A stretch of 64,000 nt of DNA from Tetrapyrgos nigripes (taxonomy: Eukaryota > Basidiomycota > Agaricomycetes > Agaricales > Campanellaceae), in contig JAACJM010000015.1 of the NCBI GenBank assembly GCA_013368315.1, positions 248,001 to 312,000 on the forward strand, given 5' to 3'. Positions 55,028 through 64,000 of this stretch are shown here, piece after piece. Below the pieces are notes generated by a model, which was not told where the DNA came from, ran no database searches, and saw only the letters and a program-made list of their open reading frames with translations. The translations under genes were made by a program, and so were the position numbers. Within the stretch, counting starts at the first letter, position 1; each line of letters opens with the position of its first letter.

Positions 55028-58000
55028 TTACAGCCCCTCTAAATCTTGAAATATCAATGTAACATTGTCCAATACATCCCACTTGGGCTCATGCAGAAAT
55101 TTACACGGACCAGCAACCTGTCCAGCAGTGGAACACAACGCTAACCAGACTGCATCAGCGTTCCTCTGCCCAGCAGCAACATACAGCTGTCTAGCACATT
55201 GTTGCAATTCTTCCGCCGCTTTCGAGTGTAGAAATCGTCTAAACGACACAATGACCTGCCAATTGGACGAATCTTGTGGATCGATACCTCTGACTGCAGC
55301 AGTCATACTCTTCAGAATGGATTTATACAGACGATGAGAGTGGGTGTAAATCAGACTCGGTCCCGACTGCACCAACCCCTCTTCTCGCAAGAGCACTGAA
55401 CTTATCAGCGTTCTCCAATTTCAAAAGCATGGCATAGAAGCGTGGCCAAACGTCATCCCAAATCTTCCGAAACATGAAGCTCCCGAAATGGGTGGTCAAA
55501 GCCTCTACCAATCCAGCCGCAGCACTGATGACGAACACTTCGTTATCACCGAGTCGATTGAGGATAAATGGCCAAGCGGAGTGAATGGATGGTAAAAGAG
55601 CTGATTCAGGCAGGACTGCAACGGATGAACCGAGCAGGCTCAAAATTCGGGCACGAATCACTGGGGAATCATGAGTGAGGAAGAACATTGACCGGGAGAC
55701 TATTTGCTTGGCTAATGCCTGCGTGGGTGTCGGTGGGGGCTCGTCGGTTTCCATTGCTGGAGGCGTTTCTTCCTCTCCCTCATCTTTATCTTTATCTTTG
55801 CCTTTGCCCTCAGCTTCAGTATTACCCCATGCTTTACGTGGTGCAGGTCCATAGTCTTCGTCATCTTCCTCAGTGGGAGCGTCATCACGGGTCGGGAACC
55901 AATCTAAAAAGTCCTTAAACTTCTTATCATCAGCCTGACGTTGTGTTTCCACTTTGGTTGGTTCTTGAGTACGAGAAGCCTTTTCTTCCATCGCTATTAC
56001 TTTAATGACCTCGCTCAACACTTCCACCAATCCTTCAACGATGATTTGATAGCCATGATACTCGTCTAGGCGATCGAAACATTCCTCCACCACGTCCCCA
56101 GCTTTCTCAACAATGTCGGTCCCGACGAGATGGATCATGACAATCAACACTTTTGTAGCGTCTATGTCGAGGAGTCTTCGATTGAGACGACGAGAGACTG
56201 AGTCTAGACATAGTCGAAATTCGACAGGAGAAGGTTGGCAGGGGTCGCATAGGAGGTGTAAAATGTGATGAAATTGAGCGATGCCAGAGCTGATTGCGAA
56301 AGGAATGACAGTGGGGATACGAGGCTGTGGAGGACGGGATAGAGTGTGTAAAGGAGTAATGATGCATATCGTGCTTGTAGAATGCCCGATGTGATGGACA
56401 GTAACTGCAATGAAAAGGATTTGTGCAGCATAGGTTGTGATACTTCACGACGCTTAGCAGGTGCATGCCTGGTGATCTGGAGGGTTTCCGGTAAGCGAAT
56501 CAGCCTTGAACATGCTCGATGGGTTGGGATGCAGGATCTTCGTCGTGGCTTTGAGGAGGAGCATCGGCCAGGACTTCCTCTACTTCATCCCAAAGTTGAG
56601 AAACGTTCTTAGCAAACACCCTAGCCATTTTCTCCAGCCGCCTGCTTCTTTGTAACGATGCGGGACTCAAAGAAGGGTCAGAGAACAGGGAAACACTCGA
56701 TATGCCTTCCAAGAGTCTACAAGCACACCACAATCCTGCAACAGCTCTGGTATCCTTGCTTCCCAAGCCAGCATCCAAAAACCATTCCACAGACGCAAGA
56801 GCACTTTCACCAGCCGCAAATCCCAAAGAATGAAACATCCGAACTAGTGCGTCGCAAGTCGCAGTGGAGGAGACGTTTCTCAGCATGGGTTGTGGAAATG
56901 GGCTCCACTGTGAACCAGACGGATCATTTTCCAGCATTAGTTGAGCAGAAGAAACGCTGGTCACTGTTACAGGAGGATCCTCAAATTCCAACACCGATAG
57001 AAGACTCCAGCCCCACTTTTCGATGCCGCCTGTGGGACCAAGCAGCTTCCCTATTTCAGATGATATTGATGTTAGCTTCGTCTTGCCTGCTTGTTCATGA
57101 GCGGAAGCCAGCCGGCATACAGCCGTGACTATCCCTGCGACGTGTTCGACTTTGGCGTCTGCATGAGATGGTAAAAGCACCGGTAATGCGAGTAGGTTGT
57201 CTCGTGTGATCCGCATGAGAGACTGCAGTATTACATGACTTGTCTTGGATGACTTGGCCAGCAGCGCAAATAAGGCTTGTGACGACTGCGTGGATACATT
57301 CGGGAAGTCATGGTTCGATAACGATAGGAGAAAAGAAAGCAAGAGAGGTTGGGTTTGCGGAAGGGTTTCTGCTGTGGTGCTGAGGACTGAGGACGAAAAT
57401 GTGATGAGAGCGAGCACGGCTGACGTTGTCGGATGTTTAACGAGAGGTGATAGGGATTTGATAGCAATGTGCAGCTGGGAAGAAGTCGCCCGTAACCAAG
57501 AGTGGGTACGGGATGTGCCATACGGTCGTTGTTCGGTCGTTGGGCCTTTCTGTGGTCGTTGCTGTGTGAAAAGTTCAGTGAGGTCTTCAAGATCCTCGAC
57601 TGAAACTATGACGCCGTCTCGGATGCAGACCTCATCGCTAATAGCTCTGACGACTGCCTTCTGCATGACCAGTAACGCCTTCTGCACTACGTCTCCTAGT
57701 ACCCATCCTTTGCTCCCTGAGGCACCAAGCGCTATTTTGCACATTGAGCTCACGACACCAGGAAGAACGGATACGACCAAGTCATCTGGGAAATAGATGT
57801 GGAGGAGAGTGTAGAGCAGATCAAGAGCACGCTTCTGCAATGAGACTCTAGGGCACTCGGTCGATAGCAGTATCGAATTAAGTGTTTGCCCGAGTATAGG
57901 AATGAAGCTGCTCGATTGTGCATGCTCTTTGAGGATTCGTGTACGAGATTGGACTTGAGAAGGGGTAAATGGGCCAGTGTCATCATCTCTAGGGCGGAGG

Positions 58001-58527
58001 AGAGCGAAGAGACACTGTGCAGCGGCTTCCTTGGTTTCGTCATCCCGGTCCTTTCCCTTCCCTTTGCTTTCAATTCCTCCTATGACCGACCCACAGAGCA
58101 TGAAAATCTGCTCCCAAACATTTACTTCACAAAACCACCACCAATCCTCACACAACAGGGCCAATATAAGGAATATCTTCTCGAGAACTTGGTCGGGTAT
58201 AGCGGAAGGCGGATTGCGTCTCAGAATGGATGATATGGGAAAGAAGGTATACGAGATCAAAGAGGCATTGAGAGTCGTTCCAGAAGATCTGAGGTCGCGC
58301 AAAGTTGTGAGAAGTCCATCCAGCAACTTTAGCACAGAAGGGACCGAGGCTGGGGTCAATGTTGAGGCGCTGAGGAGGGGAACACAAGCTGCTTTCAACT
58401 ACTGCCAGTTTCAGCCATAATCAAAAGAACGATAATAATAATAATTTACCCTTTGGAATGCCAGCTGGGATCGGGCATCGGCAGACATGAGAGACGCGTC
58501 GACGCGATCGATCTTGGCACGTGCCAT
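55028..58527 (-). CDS. TTI1: TTI1 (TELO2-interacting protein 1), TTT complex
   Basis: HEAT-repeat protein of the Tel2-Tti1-Tti2 complex that helps fold and stabilise PIKK kinases (TOR, ATM, ATR). Exon 1 is 58527-58450 and encodes MARAKIDRVDASLMSADARS; a 51-nt intron then joins LKAACVPLLSASTLTPASV. Family features: IFLILALLCEDWWWFC, TECPRVSLQKRALDLLYTLL, SKGWVLGDVVQKALLVMQ, MFHSLGFAAGESALASVEWF, IVSRSMFFLTHDSPVIRARI and MFRKIWDDVWPRFYAMLLKL. An acidic/Lys linker (55790-55960) interrupts the HEAT array. At least one more intron lies at 56.2-56.5 kb. The product is about 1100 aa, normal for the family. Confidence 0.87.
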
Positions 58528-58748
58528 AAAATTTTTGGAAATGGACCAGGCTATGTTGCCAAGCTTTGACTTGTTTCCACCTTAGTGTCTCTATCGGACT
58601 GTATGGTGTGTTAGAATTTACTCATTTATCGGTTTCTACTGAAGTTTTTCCAGTCTTATTAGGCTCAACATTTCACATTTCCGCTTCTACTTCCTTCCAA
58701 CTTCATCATCTGTACACTACCTTCGCATAATTCACGGCTAGAGGAAGG

Positions 58749-61064
58749 ATGACGATTGAAAAACACAAGTTGTTGCTCGTCGATTCATATGATTCATTCA
58801 CTTACAAGTGCGTCACAGACAAAGCTACAGTTAATCCAGTACTGACCAGAGTTACAGTCTTGCATCGCTGTGTCGCCTTGCCATTCCAAACTGCTCTATC
58901 TATATAATCAAGAACGACACTTTGACTATCGATGGCCTCCGTCCTCTGCTGAAAGGGTTTTCAGCTATCATCATAGGGCCCGGACCAGGTTCTCCCGACA
59001 ATGCTAGGGATATCGGTCTCATTCGAGATTTATGGAACCTCGCCGAAGAAGAACTCCTCCCCATATTTGGGGTCTGCCTTGGCTTACAGAGTCTAGCCAT
59101 CGAATTCGGTGCTACGCTCAAACGATTACACGTCGTTAAACACGGTCAAGTCTCCAGGATTTCTCATACTGGTCAGGACTTGTTTAGGGGTGTCCAAGAT
59201 GTGCATGCAGTTCGATACCATTCACTGCACGTCGAGCTACTGCCTGACGGGGATATTGAGCCCTTGGCTTGGGCTAATGACGAATTAGAGAACGGTGTAG
59301 TGTTGATGGCAGCTAAACACAAATCTCGTCCGTTTTGGGCTGTGCAGTACCATCCTGAATCTGTCATTACAGAAGGAGGTGGATTGTCTGTCGTACAAAA
59401 TTTCTGGGATCTCGCATTGCAGTGGTCCAGGCGACACGGTCGGGTTCCTCAGCCATTAGACAGCTCGGCTTGGCAAATTTTAGGACATCCATGGCCTCAC
59501 ATAGAGACATGCAGTATTCCGACTCCATCGTCTCTGCCACCTGTCGTCACAGTGGTTCTGGACTTGCCTGGCGTGTCAGCTTCCAAAGTTTGCGAGTTAT
59601 TGGGTGTGAACGATGAAAAAACGCCCTTCGCACTCCTCGACTCTGCTGCCAAGCCTGGCCGTTTTTCTATCATCGCTTCCCTCTCTCCCTCTTCGTTACA
59701 AATATTGCATTCCATAGGCGATGCATTCGTTACGCTGAAGAGAGGTAACCACGTCATACACGAGATGCTCGGCGATTCAGACATTTGGTCATGGCTAGCA
59801 AACTTCATGCGTAGCAAAAAGGTCCGAGGAGGAATCCCGGAAATACCTTTCTGGGGCGGCCTCATCGGACTTCTGAGCTATGAACTCGGCGTCCACTCGT
59901 TATCCGTTCCGCTTCGGCCCAATCGAAGAGAGAGCAACAAGCACCGCGATGTCAACATGGTTTTTGTGGAAAGAAGCGTAGTTCTCGACAACACTACTGG
60001 CAAGCTCTATATACAATCCACCTCCCCCAACGACTCGACATGGCTGAATGATATTTCAGCAACGTGCATGGATTATTTCTCTCATCAATCTCCGCCTTAT
60101 CGAGTCCCCCAAGTTCCAGCGGGTTCTGCTTCAGTGGAATTACCCAACAAATCGAGATACATCAGTCGCATAATCGAGGCTCAGGAAAGCTTGCGTGCAG
60201 GGGACTCTTACGAGCTGTGTTTAACAGCAAACACTCATCTGAACGTACGACGGGGAATGTCCACATGGGATCGCTACAAAGTCCTTCGTCAGACCAACCC
60301 CGCACCTCATTCTGCCTATATTCGATTACATCCAACCACATTCCTTTCTTCGTCTCCCGAACGGTTCTTATCATATTCACGCCCTCCTGAATCTCTCTGC
60401 CAATTGCGCCCGATCAAAGGCACGATTAAAAAACGCCCTGGGATTACAAGAGCAGTTGCTGAACGGGCTCTTAGAGGGAGTTGTAAAGAGGTTGCGGAAA
60501 ATCTCATGATTGTGGATCTTATTCGTCATGATTTGCATGCTGTTGTTGGGCTGGATGTTGAGGTGAAGCAGTTTTGTGGAATTGAGGAGTATGAGACTGT
60601 TTGGCAGATGGTTAGTGTCATTGAAGGAAAACTTCCTTCTCATACTGCAAACAATGAAATTGGATGGGGAGTTTTGAAGCATAGTCTTCCGCCAGGTATG
60701 TTATATCAACCACTTTTCTGCCGCATAAACCGACAGCCGATTTGTAGGGAGTATGACTGGTGCACCGAAAAAGCGAAGTGTCGAGATTTTGCAACATCTA
60801 GAGGATCAGGATCGAGGGTTATATTCTGGCGTTTTTGGATACTGGTGTGTTGGTGGAGGAGGCGACTGGTCGGTTACCATTCGCAGCTGTTTCAAGCACG
60901 AAGAGGATGATGCTTCAACCTCGGCTACCGATGAGGAACACTGGGTGATAGGTGCAGGAGGTGCTATCACAGCCTTGTCCGATCCCGAAGCAGAGTGGGA
61001 CGAAATGGTCGTCAAACTGCAGAGTGTTCTGGGAGCGTTTGGTGCTGCGAAACCTCGGTGCTGA
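58749..61064 (+). CDS. ABZ1: Aminodeoxychorismate synthase (PabA-PabB fusion)
   Basis: Makes 4-amino-4-deoxychorismate for p-aminobenzoate and folate. Three exons: the first gives MTIEKHKLLLVDSYDSFTY, the second is 58.86-60.69 kb, the third about 60.75-61.06 kb. The glutaminase domain (residues 1 to about 215) has IIGPGPGSP, the nucleophile in FGVCLGLQS and the His-Glu pair in VQYHPESVITEGG. The synthase domain has SYELCLTANTHLNV, SAYIRL, SSSPERFLSY, RPIKGTIKKRPG, EVAENLMIVDLIRHDL and SMTGAPKKRSVEIL. PIKGT with Lys is the mark of aminodeoxychorismate synthase; anthranilate synthase has PIAGT. The start lies at the conserved LLVDSYDSFT. Intact. Confidence 0.93.
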
Positions 61065-61249
61065 TTTATTTTAATTTCTTCATGTAGACGTCTGGGATGG
61101 ATATGGAACCACAGAGAGTGAATTCAACTTCAAGCACTCGTTAGTTGTAAATTTATATAGATATTTACCTGTATTCAACTATCATTACTACTAAGCATAA
61201 GAATGTAAAAGTACTAGTATCTGTAGCATTTTTTGACCACTAAGACGGA

Positions 61250-63273
61250 GACTCCTCCGGCTGGAGCTGGGGTTGACTTTCTTCAATCATCTCGATAATC
61301 CAACCCATAAGAGTCTCGTCTTTGATCTGTACGTTTTCCATCAGTTGGCTCACAGCAGCAAATGCTTTCCTTCCCTTCCTTGCAGCCTCAGAGCCCCCTT
61401 CATCAGTATAATCCATGGCGTTATCCTCATCTACGTCCTCGACTATCCCAGGAAACCCAAAATGATCGGCATCAACTCGAGGAGCCTCCTCTGCGGAAAC
61501 GAACGAAGTCCGGAATAGAATGCGTATACACAGTAACGCAGTGAGAGAACTCGAGGGAGGATCCGCTACGGGGCGCTTGTATTGGAGAACAGTACTCCGT
61601 GGAAGTGGAGGGGGCCGACTCGTTGGATCCTTGTCAGGATAGAAAGCTTCAATTGAGGACAGGTGATTGTGTCACTTTGAGATGGATGCCTCTCCGGTTG
61701 CTGAGGACTCCAAAAGTGAGTGAGAATGTGGGAGCTAAGAGCCGATTTGGACAATCCCTTCTGTGGACACGTGGACCACAGACAATCGACTTCGTCCGTC
61801 TCGATTTCCTGCAAATGGTGGTTCCAATGCTCCAACAGTGCCTGCGGTGTCGTGAATGCAGGTACGGGACAGTGTGATCGACCCCATTGGCATTTGAGTC
61901 GGTCGGTGACAACAACATCCTTGCGCCGGTCAATTCCACGAACTATGAAACGTTGGGGAGGACCAGGCAGGACCATCGCTTGAGCCTGTGTATAGACCAA
62001 GCTGACGTTTTTGATTACATCCGACGCAGCCAAAATACCGACCCCCCTGTCCCCGTACGGCATAAAAGTGTCCTTGTACAGGGTCCAAAAATCGACTTGA
62101 GTAACTTCACCGTCAGGTTTGGGCGTGAACATGTATTTTATCCTGAAAACGACGAGTTAGCACAACTCAAAGGAGCTGAGAGAAGCCTCAATCACCATTC
62201 ATAGCAGCGCTTGCGGTTCAGGCATGTCCACCAAACTCTCTAATTCCGTTTGCGTTATGTCATGGTCGCGGACGGAAACGACGGTCGCTGGTACTGTGTT
62301 GATTACACCAGTGACATCCACAGTGACTGTCTCTTCAATCTGTTCGTGTATCAACAGACTGACAAGGATTCTGAGCACGCTGGGCATATCAGGATGGAGC
62401 AAAAATGATTTAGCCATTGCGTTATTGGATAGATGAACGTAGAGATAGTTCAATGAGGCATCCAATAGTGGTTTATCGACAAACAATGGCAAGTATCGTA
62501 TGGCTGCCGTTAAGGCAGGGGAATCGGAAGAGAGATGGGATGTGTTTTGGGAATTGGAAAACAAAAGTGTGAGTGCGACCAAAGTTGCGATGATCATAGA
62601 CCTATTGGGTGACTCGGTCAGCCGCAGAAAGGGTGGCAAGGGATTTTGACTTTGAGGGGAGGTTTTGGGAGGGAGGACGAAGTCTCCGGCCACGGAATGG
62701 AATAACTCGACCGTGTGAAGCAGAAATTCGTTGTTCTCGTCAAGGTGAAGATTGAGATTATGAAGAGCGTTGAGGATGAAGGGCATGGTGCGAGGATAGC
62801 GGGCAAGTTCATTCGAATTATTCTCCTGAAGCGCGGCGTTTCGGAGAACGAATAGTGATTCCAACGCGTGTTGTCTCCTTCTCAATAAGACCTGGGAGAC
62901 AGAAAACAGTGATTGAAGGTCTGTGGACTCCTTGTACCCCTTCGTCGCGAACCACTCTGGCCACTCGAATAGCGCCTCAAGCTGTCCTGGTGTTTGGCGC
63001 AGAGACCATTGTTCGTTATGGCATAGCCTACAAAGACGATCCAGAGCCCATCCTATTTCATTATCCATTCCAGACATTATGGAGAGTACCATCCTATTGC
63101 TCGGAGAAGCTTCAGTGTACCAACCTGCAAAGACGCGTCAACGTGTTTGAGACTGATTGCAAAATTGATAGACATACGTTCATAATCGTCAGTCACGACT
63201 GGTGCTCGACTAGTAGTCGGAGTGTAGGAACTAGGTCTATAGAGTGCTGAAGAGCCGCCGCGGTAGGTCGACA
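61250..63273 (-). CDS. RSC9: RSC9-like chromatin-remodelling subunit
   Basis: Minus-strand gene, five exons. The start MSTYRGGSSALYRPSSY (63273) fits; next come VTDDYERMSINFAISLK and WALDRLCRLCHNEQW. An armadillo-like helical region follows (RTMPFILNALHNLNLHLDEN; AIRYLPLFVDKPLLDASLNY). The RFX-type winged helix is clear: DVIKNVSLVYTQAQAMVLPG, QRFIVRGIDRRKDV. Two zinc-finger-like units follow (LKCQWGRSHCPVPAF ... HWNHHL; CLWSTCPQKGLSKSALSSHI). The final exon encodes EEAPRVDADHFGFPGIVEDV and WIIEMIEESQPQLQPEESPS. RSC9 belongs to RSC/SWI-SNF class remodellers (ARID2 relative). No ARID domain is seen, consistent with fungal RSC9. Intact. Confidence 0.85.
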
Positions 63274-63770
63274 TCGTTGCAAAAGAAAAGTATTTCCTAT
63301 TTTGGAAAGCCGACGACTGACAACTCAACTGCAACCACAAACTTGCCACAAACTGGTACTTACAGACTAAGTCAATGTTATGGAGAATTTCAGCCATTTC
63401 ATCAAGTGAAGCGATAACGCTCAGTCTGGAATGCAAGAGCTCTTCCAGCGACTGTTGCTCACTCACGTCGAATCCCGATAGACCTGCGGATGGACCACTT
63501 TATCTAATCAAGGTTCACTTCTGGTTGCCGAGCCATTGATCTTCAATTGCAGCTAATCATTGACATCGCCGGTTTCAGCACAACAACCCATGCGCTTTGA
63601 CTGTGCGTTTTGACTTTGCGCTTGACTCTTTGTTTCTGCTCTACCTGATTTGGACCACCCTCCCGCAGGGTTCAGCTTTGATAAGGTCCCTGACCATTGT
63701 ACTGATGTGGCACGAGTGGCCTATAAAATCCTCAATGGTTTTGAGGTAACGTTCATCACACACCCCATCC
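63274..63770. other. Divergent spacer with an unassigned coding-like exon
   Basis: On the minus strand at 63365-63470 a well-formed helical stretch reads EELLHSRLSVIASLDEMAEI and ends just before a GTAAGT donor. It could be an upstream exon of RSC9, a short separate gene or a uORF; no start codon or family was recognised. On the plus strand, 63650-63835 opens a frame with FDKVPDHCTDVARVAYKIL of unknown meaning. Confidence 0.3.
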
Positions 63771-64000
63771 ATGAACTACTCAGGCCACCCTCACCATCAT
63801 CGATCGCGCACCGCGCATGCTCAGCCCTACCCTAATCCTACTCATCAGAACCTTCAGCGCGATGGAGAATACCTCTTTCCTCCTACGTCTAGAAAGCCAC
63901 CACTCGTCGCTAGGCATGAGTTTCACAAAGACCAGTTCTGTCCTGAATATAACCTTGCCCGAATGAATCGTGGCTCTCCCAATCCTCACGAAGGTATTGC
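63771..64000 (+). CDS. 5' end of an unknown plus-strand gene (partial)
   Basis: ATG at 63771 opens a frame with no stop up to the window end (76 codons): MNYSGHPHHHRSRTAHAQPY, then LQRDGEYLFPPTSRKPPLVA and FHKDQFCPEYNLARMNRG. Rich in His, Pro and Asn, so possibly a disordered N-terminus. No domain is visible yet. Its orientation is divergent from RSC9. Confidence 0.4.
   Translation, partial: MNYSGHPHHHRSRTAHAQPYPNPTHQNLQRDGEYLFPPTSRKPPLVARHEFHKDQFCPEYNLARMNRGSPNPHEGI

Noticed and set aside
1..64000. CRISPR array, bacterial operons or prophage
   Set aside because: No regularly spaced direct repeats; genes are intron-containing and clearly eukaryotic.

Overview
The window is nuclear DNA from a filamentous basidiomycete, most likely an agaricomycete mushroom. 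The evidence is the intron density (about 50-nt GT-AG introns), short intergenic distances, and gene families such as an F-box/LRR-like protein, CE12-type esterases and a QDE-1-like RNA-dependent RNA polymerase. No bacterial operons, CRISPR arrays, rRNA or convincing tRNA genes were seen. Exons were joined by eye, so unstated exon borders are approximate.

Region 1 (1-19.4 kb) is a transposon-rich island. The minus strand at 1-1.7 kb carries the C-terminal half of a cellular RNAi-type RdRP, including the catalytic GGDLDGD motif. The minus strand at 17.15-19.35 kb carries an RdRP N-terminal half that stops about where the other begins. The simplest reading is one RdRP gene split by about 15.5 kb of inserted DNA. 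Both halves carry 1-bp frame breaks. Between them lie (a) a three-gene cassette at 2.2-8.6 kb: a transposase-like basidiomycete repeat protein, a small His/Cys-rich minus-strand gene, and a third plus-strand gene of unknown function; (b) a degenerate protein-kinase-like gene at 10.4-17.1 kb; and (c) a complete, apparently very young Ty1/copia retrotransposon (11132-16165, minus) with 235-bp LTRs that look identical and a GAGGA target duplication, inserted into a coding exon of the kinase-like gene.

Region 2 (19.8-64 kb) is ordinary gene-dense euchromatin: a multi-pass membrane protein, ketopantoate reductase, a xylose-reductase-like AKR, a PB1-domain proline-rich protein, an F-box protein, NAN1/UTP17 (U3 snoRNP), a SAM methyltransferase divergent from a GNL1-type GTPase, two tandem rhamnogalacturonan acetylesterases, a coiled-coil protein, VTA1, an alpha-arrestin divergent from RNase P/MRP subunit POP3, dCMP deaminase DCD1, TTI1, aminodeoxychorismate synthase ABZ1, RSC9, and the start of a plus-strand gene running off the right end. 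Most of these are single-copy housekeeping genes (ribosome biogenesis, MVB sorting, folate and pantothenate synthesis, TOR/PIKK chaperoning, chromatin remodelling).

The most novel material is in region 1: the split RdRP with a 12-nt catalytic microexon, the unnamed three-gene cassette, and the copia element with a Drosophila-copia-style half-tRNA primer site.
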